A DNA stretch of 64,000 bases from Siphonodentalium dalli (GCA_032622095.1 CP136064.1:179898011-179962010), one strand, 5' to 3'. Positions 12,016 through 23,989 are shown, counted from the first letter of the stretch. Numbers and translations: made by a program. Notes: a model not told the origin generated them from the sequence alone.

Positions 12016-12225
12016 CTCGGACTTGAAATGGTGCGTTTAGATAATAACACAAACGAGTACATTTCTGATTACCGTATCCATTCAGGTACGCAATTACCCA
12101 GTACGTTTTGGTCAAACTTAGTCATCACGTCCTACGACATGGCCCGACATACTTGCCAATATAGACCATAATAGGGCGCAATGATGACCGAAGAATAGCC
12201 TCAAATAATGGTATCAACTGAAGAT

Positions 12226-12480
12226 ATGGTCTCTCATGAGGGTTAATTAAAATACACGTATGGTCCCATGAGGGTTAATTGAAATATGGTCACACACAGA
12301 GAGGGTTAATTAAAATATGGTCACATGAGTGTAAATTAAAATATGGTCAAATGAGGGTTAAATATAATATGATCCCACGAGGGTTAATTAAAAAATGGTC
12401 CAATGAGGGTTAATAAAAATATGATCCCATGATGGTTAATTAAAATGGTACGATGATTGTTAATTAAAATATGGTCCCAT
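12226..12480 (+). repeat. 26-bp minisatellite
   Basis: About ten degenerate head-to-tail units of roughly 26 bp, core atggtcccatgagggttaat followed by taaaat. Units vary between 24 and 34 bp and differ by point changes. Confidence 0.95.
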
Positions 12481-12598
12481 AACTGATCAGGTAAAAATAT
12501 AAATAGTTGCCTTACTTCAATGATCGAGATTTATCGGAATTTTTTATCAGCATAAATTTAATTTCTCCTTGTATATTATTATAGTCGGTTAATGGACT

Positions 12599-12671
12599 CG
12601 CGACTGGCCATTCGTAAACTAACGGTCTCGACCATCTAGTTTACGAATGTCCAGTATAGCTCGTCCATCAA
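12599..12671. mobile_element. Small palindrome P1, copy 1
   Basis: ttaatggactcgcgactggc...aaacta pairs with tagtttacgaatgtccag...tcgtccatcaa. A second member of the family lies at 22701-22776, and both are followed by 'c/t-ctgaca'. This suggests a dispersed hairpin element of about 75 bp. Confidence 0.7.
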
Positions 12672-12732
12672 CCCTGACAAAGAGCGAATATAGATAGATA
12701 TTTCGTGTATTTGTGGACAAAATTATATTGTT

Positions 12733-13180
12733 CCAAAGGTACTCAGTCCGATTCGATGGTCCCCATATCATCAGATTCCAATAACAACAACGTTGTTTGA
12801 AATGCCGCTTCAGTTATCAGAATCGATTAATTGCCAATAAATAATGTTAACCGCAGTCAACTATAGTATAAAATTGTCCAAAATGTGTTACTTATCAACA
12901 TTTTGCTCAACAAAAAATGGCCGGATTGTCAAATATCTAACATCCAAAGCCACATGATTTTAGAGTTATCATCTTCATCCGCAATTTGGTTCGAGACCGA
13001 TGGCTTGAGGAATATTTGCCAGGCCGCCAAAAATTACATATCTCGGGAAATTCAAAAATCGATATCTGATCACTCTAAGCTTTGATGGGTGGGTTCTTCG
13101 ACTCGAATCAAATATTTTTTACCTCCGAAGTCAAAGAATTAGTAATTTGGGAGCGTTAATTCGGATTATGCAACTTTAAC
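12733..13180. mobile_element. Foldback family G, copy 1
   Basis: Begins ccaaaggtactcag, and the interior (tccccatatcatcagattcc, aatcgatatctgatcac, gggtgggttcttcgactcg) is shared with 39310-39807 and 51525-51830. The two halves are partly complementary. The frame at 12885-13085 is repeat-derived. Confidence 0.75.
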
Positions 13181-13189
13181 AAATTACGT

Positions 13190-14090
13190 ATATACATAAA
13201 TAATTTAATCATAAGCTGTCAATCCACGTAATACTGCAAAACCATTGGTTGTCACACATTTAGCTATTAAAGTTATTTATCGATTACCTAAATTTCTTGA
13301 TTACTTTCCCCGCTACAGAAATGACGGCAGCGTCGAGTGACCATGCCTATACACCGCGTGCCTGACAAACGTAACTGGAAACTGTTCGATACTTCCTACC
13401 ATTTAACATGAAATTTCTGTGCTGCATCATAATTCCTTCGGTTATGACTGCATTGACAATAACCGTACTAGATGCTAATATTCAATGCACAAGTAACAAG
13501 ACAGATAAATAAGATTGAACATTGCAAAGAAGTGAACACTGAAATTAGAACCAACACGGGTTTGTGTCACCGCGGTCGAATAAATCAATCCCATGCATGT
13601 GCAACTGTAAAGCTGCCCGGCGCGTGATAAGTTGCGATGCGAATAGCCAACCAAAAACGCTGAACTGTCGACGCGATTTCATCACTCGATGAGCACAAGT
13701 TTTGAGTGATAGGTGTCTCTTTCAACTTAACGTGTCTTTTTTTGTCTGAAATAGTCTCAATGTTATACGCTCGTTATACTTCCAACTTCTACTTTTTCGT
13801 GGTATTTGGTGGCGCGTTATAGAATTTATCTTCAAACTTTTCGGTTATAACTACATAACCTTAATCGAAACAAGAGTTATTTCTTAATTCTTTAGGTTCA
13901 GATAATGAGGGTTTACTCCGACGTAAGGACGCTGTTTTGTATCTTGGTGGATGGGCTATGAATATGGTATCAATTTCTAAAAAGGTTCCTGATGGTGTGA
14001 TACCATGTGCCCTGCACTAATCATTGCGAATTTCCTAAACTCAAGGCAAACGGCCTAACATGCAGACTTACCGAGTGCAATGATCGAAAC
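13190..14090. other. No gene recognised
   Basis: No domain-bearing frame, no palindrome and no tandem repeat seen. The sequence looks like unconstrained AT-rich DNA. Confidence 0.45.
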
Positions 14091-14096
14091 GGGTTA

Positions 14097-14351
14097 AACT
14101 GCTTTCACAGACCTGCGGCTGGCGCATGCGGCCAACACACTCGGCTATTGGGTTATACTTATAGGCGCATATATCACTGGTGTTGCGACTGACGCAGTTG
14201 AACACAACCTATTTCAAACTTTTTGAAATCAGATGCGTTTAACTGCGTCAGCCGCAACCCCAGTGATATATGTATGGTTTGAAACGTTGCGCCTAACCCG
14301 ATAGCCGCAAATATTGGCCACATGCGCCAGCGCAGATCTGTGTAAGCAGCT
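14097..14351. mobile_element. Harbinger-like MITE, AACTGCTTTCACA ends
   Basis: The left arm aactgctttcacagacctgcg...ctggcgcatgcggccaa and the right arm ttggccacatgcgccagcgc...gcagct are complementary. TTA flanks both ends, fitting the 3-bp duplication of PIF/Harbinger elements. The interior is also palindromic (atatatcactgg...ccagtgatatat). Confidence 0.8.
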
Positions 14352-14362
14352 TTAGCATATAG

Positions 14363-15223
14363 AGAGTTTGCACTGTGATGATGTGACGTCACTAATCCCA
14401 GCATGCACTGCGGGCGCCATGTTGGAGGTATCAACGAGTATAAACAAACACACGTGCACGGAGTTCATTATAATCAAGTGTCTCTCTTTCGTGTATCATG
14501 CCTCTTAATTGTTATATATAGCAGTTGAGAAATACCTACCCCTTTACTACATGTGCAGTTGAATGTAAAGATATAAAATTACAAACTAAAAAACGAAATA
14601 ATATAGTCCCGATCGATGATGTGTTATGAATATTAAAATTTTGCGCCGTGAATACTTTTTATGTGAAATGTTCGTTCGTTATATATGTACATGAATCTGC
14701 CATAACACCGTTGTGATATTGACTTCAAATTCTGCTATTCAAACTTTAAAGATGCATGCACATTTAGAGAATTACAGCGTTTTAAAACATAAATGCAACA
14801 CCGGGGAGCTCATTTGTTTCGATAATACATGGACTATATATACATTATCATTCATTGAAAACAAATTAGGTAAGACTGTAATAATTTTATTTCAAAACAT
14901 AACTGTGTTTAACACGAATATAATGGCGTATGTATGGATCTGTAACGTTTGGCGACAGTTCCGAGTCTGCATTCTATTCTTTTTAATAAATATCGCATTC
15001 TATAGTCGGTTTATCTAACATTTCAATGTATTTCTTTTAGAACTGTTGTTCATGATTATTAATAGCGTTGGCAAATAATGCAACTAATTCCATCGAAGCC
15101 ATAACGTGAAGTTTTAGAAGTAGCTTTCGTAATTAATACTATTAACTCAGTACTTGCTTATGGATGTCTATACCTCCAACATGGCGGCGCGTCCCGTGTC
15201 CAATCACGTGATTGCAAACGCTC
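14363..15223. mobile_element. MITE with 'cgccatgttggaggtat' inverted ends
   Basis: The left arm (agagtttgcac..gggcgccatgttggaggta) and right arm (tacctccaacatggcggcgc...tgcaaacgctc) are inverted copies about 780 bp apart. TATAG flanks both sides and may be the target duplication. It abuts the previous MITE. The open frame 14713-15018 inside has no recognised domain. Confidence 0.65.
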
Positions 15224-15320
15224 TATAGTGTTTCCACCCTCAAAGTTTGCACAAGGACATTAATCAACTTGTTGCATGATCATCTGATGGCATCAAACTA
15301 TCGGCAGTTTGTTTGGGATT

Positions 15321-16870
15321 TTTTTTTTTTTAATTTTTTATTTATATCATTTATGTACATTATATACAGTGATGTCATACAAACATATATGTAAGTATTA
15401 CAAAAACAATCATGTTATTAATTAGAGTGACATCACATGTGGGGCGGGTATGGTCCTTGCACACTAACCATGCACTCTCATTGCACACCATACAGTACAT
15501 GCATATCAATAAGTGTTTATAAATGATAGACAAAAAACAGACAATAATACCTTCGGCTGTCAAAAACATGATATATGTTGGTATTTAGTTGTGTTTGTGT
15601 GTACACCTATATTAATAAAACAACATATATGTTGGATTGATACCTGGTTTCAGTTCTTGAATTGATGGTATATGGTTATATGTCAAAATAGTTTTTATTG
15701 CTTTATCGGGCTATTTGTTTAACGCTTTTGTCAAAGTACCCCATTCCTCCTGAAAATTCAACAGTCTATCGTCTCTCAAGGCATTTATCTTTTCCATATG
15801 AGTTCGGTTCACTACTTCATTCAAAAAAGCTTTTAATTTAAAGATAATTCAATGGGGTCGAATTTCGTTTTATAAATATAGTATTTTAAAATAATTAAAA
15901 TAATGTTTCTTATATTGGCACCCTTTTCCGACGAGACACCAAATAATATATTACATTTTGTCAGTTGGATATCTAGTATGTTGGTGTTTATCCAGCATTG
16001 TACTGTTCTTATGAAACATGATACTACAGGACAGTCAAACAATATGTGGGAAATTGATTCTATCATATGACATATGTTACAGTCACTATCGCTAGTAATT
16101 TTCATCTTCTGTAGTAATTGTTTGGCCGCCAGAATTCTAGTATTTATGCGGAACTGGAACCATTGCAACCTGGTGTCAGAGAGTGATTTAAACGGCAGTG
16201 CGAATGTATATGTCCATGGTACTTGAGAATTATTATGTCCAAGTTATAATGCCCATTTCTGTATTGAGGAAGGTTTTGTCAATTTATCCGATATGAGAAT
16301 GTCATAAAAATCTTTATTTTTAGAGCTTCGATAAATTCTTTAATTTTTGTCATTTTTAGGCCACCTTGTTGATAATTTTTGCACATTTGTGAACGTTTAC
16401 TTCGGTCTCGTTTCCCGTTCCAGATAAACCCGAACAACATGGTATTTATTTCGTCAATAAAATTTTGGGTGGGATTTGGAAGAGATTGGAATAGATGGAC
16501 TAATTTTGGAATTATGGTCGATTTGATGATTACAATACGACCCAGTGAAGTTAAGGCTCTATGCTTCCATTTTTCAATTCCAGCTTTCATTTCGATAAGT
16601 TTGTTTCCAAAATTGAGGGTATGCAATTGTGATAAATATCTACTGTATGTTATTCCCAGCAATTTTAATTGTTTTCTTACACGAATGTCGCAATTTTCAA
16701 AGGGTGCACAGTCGGTATCTTTGTTTGCGCCTAACCAAACTATCTGACATTTTTCCAGGTTGGCTTTCAATCCTGACAGTTTGCGAATGTGTCGAGAACA
16801 TTCAAGCTTTCTTTAAGGGATTCGTCGCTTCCGTCCAGGATGAGTGTTTGTTTGGGAAATTGGAATAAAA
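15321..16870 (-). pseudogene. L1/Tx1-type LINE ORF2 3' half, degenerate
   Basis: The minus strand encodes the end of a reverse-transcriptase polyprotein. It reads TLILDGSDESLKESLNVLDT (after the RT active-site block), then LKANLEKCQIVWLGANK, LLGITYS, KWKHRALTSLGRIVIIKSTI, FIWNGKRDRSKR and GGLKMTKIKEFIEALKIK. The C-terminal knuckle CNICHMIESISHILFDC follows and the end is EEWGTLTKALNK-stop (stop at 15711-15713). Frames break near 16795, between 16168 and 16279, and near 15835. At the expected FADD position the sequence reads FPKQ, so catalysis is lost. The T-run at 15321-15345 on the plus strand is the likely poly(A) end. The plus-strand frames 16379-16868 are shadows. Confidence 0.9.
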
Positions 16871-16879
16871 ATACTACCA

Positions 16880-17590
16880 CAAACCATGACTTCCCCCACC
16901 ATTATATATATAGGCACCGATTGATACACTCGTGAAAAGAAAGATAAATATATACGCACTTCACCTCCCTTGTGTGAGTGGTGTCCCTGGCATATCGTGG
17001 CTTACATGGGGTTTTCGGCACTTGCTTCAGTGCGTGAGTTCTCATAAGATGAGTCACTCAGATGAGGCACATATATACTACTGGCCCAGTGACCCTGTGA
17101 ACAAAGAACTGACACAGTGAAATACTGTGGTAATTGAATCAAATATACTTATACATCCCAAATCCCCAAGGCGAAGTGAGATCGCATGCACCCAAACAAT
17201 TCTTGCAACCCCATCTTGGCCCGATGTCAGCAATTAGTTTAAAAATATTTTATTGTATCCTTTGTATGTACAATCGGCATTGGGGCCCAAGTTATAACAA
17301 CTTTGGTCACTTCTCTCCCTTTACAATTACAACACAATATTATAATAACAAGATAGTATATGTTTAAATTGTTTTGTGCGTTACCAGATCCGGGTTCGAT
17401 GTGTGAGTTCATTTGATTGGATTACTTAATATGGACATTAGAGAGATGCGTTATCAGGTTATAGTTAGTTTTGTAACTATGGTGTACTAAAATGATAGCG
17501 ATCGTGACGGTGATCCAGAGGTAGTAAATATGTTAATTGGTCTCAAATCTTTTCTTAATACTGACCTCGTCGTGAGCCCCCGTTACATGT
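16880..17590. other. No gene recognised
   Basis: Open frames at 16932-17120 and 17134-17367 lack recognisable motifs. Nothing repetitive was seen within the window. Confidence 0.45.
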
Positions 17591-17599
17591 AATTTGCTT

Positions 17600-18300
17600 A
17601 CACAAAACGAAGTCAAATTTTCCATTGTCGACTACGACTATAGGGTGTAGCAATCTGAACTACGACTTATATCGCAATCATTTACAAGACAATCAATATT
17701 GTATATGTGGCGAAGTTGAAACAATATCACACTTCTTGCACTATTGCCCAGTCTTTGAAGCCGAGAGAGATATATGTCTCAGCAACCTTAATAATTTGGA
17801 AACAAAAACACTCCTAGAAGGTTCAAAATCACTTCCCTTATCCAAGAACATTGAGATATTAGCTAACATTCAGAAATATATAGAACTAACTGGCAGATTC
17901 AAGCCATATTATGCACAGACCTGATGTATACGATCTTAGGCTATGTTTGGAACAAATTAAAAACACATTAAAAGCAAAATTAAATTAAGTGTAATATCGA
18001 TCCCAAAGTACCATGCCAACACCTGCTACGATTGGAAGGGGGCTGTCCGGCACATTATAATTAACAATAACAACAGTAATTTCAATGAGCTATATACATT
18101 CATATACATCGAAATGTACATTATATTTTTGTCTGTATGAAACGGTCACCATTCAATATTTCATATGGTTTCATCATATGTGTAGGAGATGGCTTATGAT
18201 AAGCACTATGCTTACTGCCAAATCCCATTATAACCATCAATATGTTTCATCATCATACCGTGCACTATGTACATTATATTGGTTAAAATAAAATATGTTT
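17600..18300 (+). pseudogene. LINE ORF2 C-terminal end and probable 3' UTR
   Basis: The frame reads GCSNLNYDLYRNHLQDNQYC, then ICGEVETISHFLHYCPVFEA and ends ..YIELTGRFKPYYAQT-stop at 17922. This is the CxC...H...C knuckle and terminal 'rF' region of Jockey/CR1-like elements. Downstream to about 18300 no gene is seen. The segment ends in aataaaatatgtttaaa, the same 3' terminus as the retro-insertion at 34881-35390, so I infer that it is the element's 3' end. Strongly 5'-truncated. Confidence 0.8.
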
Positions 18301-18309
18301 AAACTAATT

Positions 18310-19900
18310 GGTAAAGCGGTTTGTGGCAACTATAAATTTTTGAACTTCTGCAAATATTAATTTGTTTTTGTTATTATTATATTTGGTGTACGTGTTAGGA
18401 GCTCAGTGATATTACATACAGTGATGCCTTTTCGTTCTAAGCCTGTTGAAAAGCCGTACGCGTTGAGTCTGATATAAGAGGACATAAGAAAACATAGTGG
18501 TGGGCGTCTTCGACTTCTTTTCAACACAAATCACAAGATGGGCTAACAAAAATATGGTTGACTAATTTGTCGTGATGTAAGTCGCTGCATTTGTTTATAA
18601 AACAAAACAAAAAGTCAGCATTACAGTATGAAAGGGAAGTATTGACTTAGTAACTCATATCAGAGATACCAATACGCTACCTTGATCATTTTGTTCATCC
18701 CTATATACCAATATATAGTCTTATGAAACCGAATTTGTTCTTGTAAATTATCCTTATATACACAAACCACCGAGACAACTGGTCATCTGTATTCTTATTT
18801 CGATCAATATGTTATAAAACCGGACTTCATCTGAGCGACCAATTAACTTGAATAAATGTGTGCTCCATTGTAGATGTTTCGTTTGATACTGCTGTCTCGC
18901 CAACGACTCATGCACTCCGCTAGCAGCAAGATGAGTCATACGCCGCCGAAATATATCGATCTGTTTGTACAAATCCTTGTCTGTGATATTTCAAAATGAT
19001 TTATTTGCTTCCGAACATGAATGTCTTTTTGGCTCCGTCTCTATGGTATGGATGCCGAATTCCGACACGACATCTGCAGTCATATTCAACAGCCGGTTTA
19101 TAATAACCACCTTCCGCATAATAGACTACTGCTGATACAATTGACGAAAATCTATTATAGTTGTAATTATTCACTGTCCACAAAATATTTCGCAGAATTG
19201 ACGACAACGAGTACGTTTGTGAGAAAATCGTGCCGTTCAAACTTATTGCCACTCGCGGTAAGGTGATATGGTTCTTTTTGCCATTATTATTTTATACTTA
19301 TTGTGTTATCAGGTCACGCTTAGGACTTTTTGCTTCGCAAGATTTTCGGTTTCCAGCGACGAATTATTTTATTACCACTGAGAGATAAAAAATATAAGGC
19401 CACATGGCGATTACATGTGTATCTAAAGAAGCGATACTAACACGTCTTGTGATATTTCGTTTGAGCGAAGTAAATCATGCGATGTATACCGCGTCAATCT
19501 AAAAACTTAGCTTACATAGATTAGATAATCTACAACAGGACTCTCCTATATATGCATTTGAAGAGAGGAATTCTACGTAATATGTATATCATAAATTAAG
19601 TATGAATCAGGTACAAATTGCCTACTGGTATGAGCTTTTGCTTCGTAATGTGCACGAAGCAATCTCATTTTATGCGCCCATTAAAAAAATATATTCAGGG
19701 TTCCAGACCTCCATATTGAACCAAAAAAAATGTGATTTACCTCGGTTTTCTGCTTAGTGAACAAATGACTATGTTTTCGAATTGGCCAACGGAAAATATT
19801 TGTTGTTGGGTTTTCCTTACTGACGCTATATATCCAACCCTAATACCATTTATTATGTCAGCTCTTGCGATTAGCCAATCAGCGTCGATAAATAGTGACG
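18310..19900. other. No gene recognised
   Basis: Several frames of 60-80 codons on both strands (18754-18972, 19001-19266) overlap each other and show no domain. No repeats were recognised. Confidence 0.45.
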
Positions 19901-19911
19901 GTATATGAACC

Positions 19912-19936
19912 CATATTAGGTCAGTGACCTAATATG
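19912..19936. repeat. 25-bp perfect palindrome
   Basis: catattaggt-cagtg-acctaatatg-type sequence reads nearly the same on both strands, and 'atattaggt' recurs at 19943. Possibly the end or centre of an unrecognised element. Confidence 0.6.
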
Positions 19937-20347
19937 AAATCAATATTAGGTGCTTGTCCGCCATCTTGTTTTCAGAAACTCTGTCGCCTCGGGAATATTG
20001 TTGGTGTATTTTGGCGACAAGAAAGGGGATATCTGTCGGAAATAATTTTCTGCGAATTTAAAGACATAGTACCAAGTATCAAAACCTGCATGCGATATAT
20101 TTGAGGAATTCTATAGACTCATAAATTAACTATCAAACTCAAAAAGTTGTCCTACTTCTGGTAATTAGCCATTGACTCAATGCGTTGACTTCAACGGCCA
20201 TGGCGCGTCACAGTGACGTTACATAAGTTAATGGCCATAGCTACTTACCATAGATGACACATTTAACTTACCAAATTACAATAAATTACGGCGATGATTA
20301 ATTAAAGGTACTATATGTTGGATTTTGTCCACTGACATAATAAATAC

Positions 20348-20425
20348 GTTACGGGACGGCCGAGCCTATATTGATCTCGATGAGCCTCACATTACACCAT
20401 ATCCGACCACTAAGCGTCCCGTAAC
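20348..20425. mobile_element. Small hairpin element with gttacgggacg ends
   Basis: gttacgggacg at 20348 and cgtcccgtaac at 20415 form perfect 11-bp terminal inverted repeats around about 56 bp of unrelated interior. No second copy in the window. Confidence 0.5.
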
Positions 20426-20962
20426 TTATAATATAGGCCTTATGTAAGACTATTTTCAGGTTTTGAATTTAGTTTTTTATAAAAATGGTCAATGTCTATA
20501 TATAATTATTGAATGGGTTCATTTATCAGGCAATGTATTGTGTTTAAAACAGCTTATATATTTAAAATTGCAAAATTATTTGAATCTTAAATATTGAAAA
20601 TAGGATCAAATAATACACGAAAATACATAATGTGTCACAATAAATAATTTAATTTTAAACAAAATCTTACCTATATATGTACCTACATGTAATTTCTGGA
20701 ATTGGAATTATTATGTTGTGCACGGAGGGTGGTTTCTGAGCATATTTTAGTGGCCCTATAATATATTATGCGATTCAACGTAAGATCAAGAGTGTGCATG
20801 CGTTGAACACGTGTTGTACGACGTGTTGTGTAATATGGCACATCGTACTATATGCGTGCACATCGTACTATTGGCGTGCACATCCATTCACTGAAAGTTA
20901 TAACTTTGAATTTTGTTATTTCCGAAAATGCATGTTTTCTCCGGAATAGATTGATCTGAATT

Positions 20963-21122
20963 GAGGAGCATCTGAATATGCCATTCCGATCGAAACATGT
21001 ATGGCCATGAATTTCCATGATATATAATATATTCTGATGAGTTGATGAGCACCTCAATGTGCCATTCCGATCGAAACATGGGTGGCCATGAATGTCCATG
21101 GTAAATAATATAGTCTGATATA
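20963..21122 (-). repeat. 81-bp tandem duplication
   Basis: Two copies, 20963-21043 and 21044-21122, share ccattccgatcgaaacatg and gtccatg...taatatattctgat. The period equals 27 codons, so two minus-strand frames stay open as 27-residue repeats. Neither resembles a known protein, and I treat both as repeat artefacts. A short repeat 'gcgtgcacatcgtactat' precedes it at 20840-20885. Confidence 0.85.
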
Positions 21123-21534
21123 TCTATTAACGCTAAGTAACACACTTCACGAACGCTCCGATGTCCGTAGAAGCCGAGAACTCGGAACATTCGCTTAGTG
21201 TTACTTTTCTGTCGAAATAGTCATCCTCTGATCCCTCCTCGGCTATCACACTGGGGGCACTCAAACTCTGCTAAAGATTGTACATTTCACAACACTCCCG
21301 TCTTCGAATATATTCAAAGACTTTCGCTTTTGTTAAAAATACACGCGCGGGTAAAGTAACACAATTCACAAACGCTCGGATCTCCTCGGTTTTTCATCTA
21401 ATTCCAATGTGTTCAGCGAAGGGGGACGACCTTCGCCTACCACAGTGTCCTTAGAGGCCAAGAACACGGAAAGTTCGCGAACTATGTCGAAATAGGTTGA
21501 CTTTTTTGTGACCCTCATTGACTACCACTCTGGA

Positions 21535-22010
21535 CTATCCTCTGGCTCGTGTGGAATCTGGCACACCCCTTGGCGGGCACTCTGACCCACCCCTGGTTCA
21601 TGTGTAGTCTGACCCACCATGGCTCGTGGGAAATCTGGCCTACTCTCGACGGGCATTCTGGCCCACACATAGCTCTTGGAGATCTCGAATCTGACTCACC
21701 ACCTCGGCGGGCACCATGGCACCTGGGCTCGATGGCACTCTGGGGCATGGCCCAGATTCCCATCTACTGTCACTCTGCGGCACACCCGGTTCGATGCCAC
21801 TCTGGAGCTTGCCCCAGATTCCCATCGGCTGTCACTGTGGGGCACCCCCTGGCTCGCGCGACTGTCACTTTGTGGCACCCCTGTCACTCTGGACAACCCC
21901 CTGGCTCGACGAACACTCTAGGTAATGTGCGCCCCTGGCTCGATGCCACTCTGGTCCACCACTGTCGGCCATGCATGCCCCAGAGTGGTCGTACACAGTT
22001 TTAGGTGACC
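21535..22010 (+). repeat. GC-rich degenerate tandem repeat
   Basis: Many imperfect copies of 'cactctgg...cacccctggctcgatg' and 'cccagattcccatc'. The GC content contrasts with the AT-rich surroundings. Frames are open on both strands (e.g. 21549-22004 +) because stops are rare in such sequence. No known protein similarity is recognised. Confidence 0.75.
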
Positions 22011-22326
22011 CAGAGTGCCCGCCCCTACTAAGTTGTTCAAGTTGTCAGTCAAGAACTGTTTTTATTGCGAAAAACGTTCATATATGTCTCATTTGTCGAG
22101 ACTTATCTCAATTGCTGATATGAATGAAAGTATTTCCGTATTGTCTATTTTAAAACTGTCGGTTAAATCAGTTAAAGATACGGGCGGTGTTGGCGGTGGG
22201 TAAGCTGTTAAAATATTCACCACCGTCAAAAACCGCCTTAAACAGAAAGAATAGTAAAATATAGACAGATTTTGTTCTTATCAATACTAATCAGAAATAT
22301 GGCATAAACAGTATGTTATGTCAATT

Positions 22327-22337
22327 CCCCCCCCCCC
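22327..22337 (+). repeat. Poly-C run
   Basis: Eleven consecutive C residues. A homopolymer, prone to length error. Confidence 0.95.
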
Positions 22338-22700
22338 TTTGTTATGTAAACAAAAGCAAAAAACGTTACATTTCCTGGCTTTTGTTTAGATCCGGATATG
22401 GTAAACATAAAGAGCGTTATTTGTTACTGTTTTCCTGATATGGAAATAATAAAGAGCGTTTATATCATTTTTGTGTGATTAACCAATAGAATTGCGCTGT
22501 GTTATGTAACAAAAGCACAACTTATGTAACACGAGCAGGCTCTTGTTTACGTACACCATCGTACGTCTTGACGACAATATACTATTTACGCGCAGATTAT
22601 GTTTGGCATATGTGCAAAACTATATATATTTTAATATTCCTTCTGTTGATGGCGATTTGAATAAATATGAATATTTCTGCAACGAACGCCGCCCGTGCCT

Positions 22701-22776
22701 TTAATGGACTCGCGACTGATCATTCTAGTTTCTAGGCTTTCTATAGTTTTCGAATGGCCAGTCGCTCGTCCATTAA
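22701..22776. mobile_element. Small palindrome P1, copy 2
   Basis: ttaatggactcgcgactg...ctagttt pairs with tagttttcgaatggccagtc...cgtccattaa. Same family as 12599-12671. Confidence 0.7.
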
Positions 22777-22840
22777 TTCTGACATAAAACATTTTTTGCA
22801 TTATAACGGGACTGTCGTGACATTTCATGAAACATATATA

Positions 22841-22931
22841 GTCTGGGATCGCCGTGGTATACGTGCAAGTCCTAACGCATCACAACTCGTGGTGCATTAT
22901 GGCCTGCACGTACACCACAGCGATCCTAGAC
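22841..22931. repeat. 91-bp hairpin
   Basis: gtctgggatcgccgtggtat-acgtgca pairs with tgcacgtacaccacagcgat-cctagac, with three mismatches, around a loop of about 37 bases. It lies 65 bp from P1 copy 2. Probably a small foldback element. Confidence 0.7.
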
Positions 22932-23305
22932 AAACAGTCGGTAAATTCTGAATATTAAACCTTTAGTCAGAAGCATTCGCGTGTCGGTCTACATTTGTCT
23001 GCGATCAAAGATCAAGATAATGCTTGATTGATTTATATATAATATGGGGGAACTACATTCAATCGGTCATCCAGCGAATAATCGCACTACATCACACTAT
23101 TAGATCATATAGTGATCACAAACATGGTATAGGCCTACCCTTTCTTTACTAAATGGAATCTCCCATGCATCAGCTATAAAAGTACTAGTAAATGTACACC
23201 GAAATGGACTATTATTCATCGGGAAGGGTGTTCAGGAAATATGAGCAGACGACAGACAGACGAAAAGATAATTCACCCGAAGAAGGAGTCCTATTTATTT
23301 GTGGG

Positions 23306-23365
23306 GAAATGTTCAGATATAAGTTCAACAAACATCGTTTGTTGAACTTATTATCTGAACATTTC
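23306..23365. repeat. 60-bp near-perfect hairpin
   Basis: gaaatgttcagatataagtt-caacaaac, a 3-base loop, then the complement with one bulged base. The stem is too long and the loop too small for a typical microRNA precursor. More likely a foldback remnant. Confidence 0.75.
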
Positions 23366-23516
23366 ATATGGGAACTTCTCATCAAAGAGTATTAAATATA
23401 GAACGAAGACATGTCCGCTACATTACTATTTCTTCGGTTTCGGGAGTGAAACATCATCATCATCTTTATTCAGGAGCATGTCAATTTGACGTTTAGTCCC
23501 CTGTTACATATATTAC

Positions 23517-23672
23517 GGACTGGCTAGAGTGCCGTATACGGTACTCTAGCCGAACTGCTAGAGTGTAGTATACGGTACTCTAGCCGAACTGCTAGAGTGT
23601 AGTATACGGTACTCTAGCCGAACTGCTAGAGTGTAGTATACGGTACTCTAGCCGAACTGCTAAAGTGCCGTA
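23517..23672 (+). repeat. 34-bp tandem repeat built from palindromes
   Basis: Four full units start at 23523, 23557, 23591 and 23625, plus a partial at 23659. Each unit contains the self-complementary block ctagagtg(cc/ta)gtatacggtactctag followed by ccgaactg. Units 2-4 are identical, so expansion is recent. Degenerate copies continue at 23798-23900. Confidence 0.95.
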
Positions 23673-23797
23673 GATTATTTCGTTTCTTGGCACGCACGTA
23701 CGTAGAATGACGTCAACGCAATTATCAGTATGTTGACATGACAACCAAATACTCCGATCAAACACGGTACTTAGCAGTTTGCTGGGTAAAGTGTAGG

Positions 23798-23902
23798 CCT
23801 ATGCATAAGGCCCCGGTACTTTAGCAGTTCGGCTATAGAGTGCCGTATACGGTACTTTAGTAGCCCGGCTCAAGTGCCGTATACGGTACTCTAGCCACGG
23901 CC
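23798..23902 (+). repeat. Degenerate copies of the 34-bp palindromic repeat
   Basis: 'gtactttagcagttcggct', 'agagtgccgtatacggtact' and a second 'agtgccgtatacggtactct' followed by agcc recur after a 125-bp spacer of unrelated sequence. The spacer (23673-23797) may be an insertion into, or the core between, two arms. Confidence 0.8.
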
Positions 23903-23989
23903 TATATATATTGTTATGTTACGCATGTCATAATCATAGACTGTTTTCACAAATGCGATGTATGTGTAGTTATATTCACTTGGTGACTT

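Noticed and set aside
16379-16868. Plus-strand frames of 79-122 codons
   Set aside because: Antisense to a clear LINE reverse-transcriptase fragment.
21549-22004. 151-codon plus-strand frame as a gene
   Set aside because: It lies in a GC-rich degenerate repeat where both strands are open in several frames. No start context or domain.
23517-23672. Regular direct repeats that could suggest a CRISPR array
   Set aside because: Units are contiguous 34-mers without unique spacers, in an animal genome.
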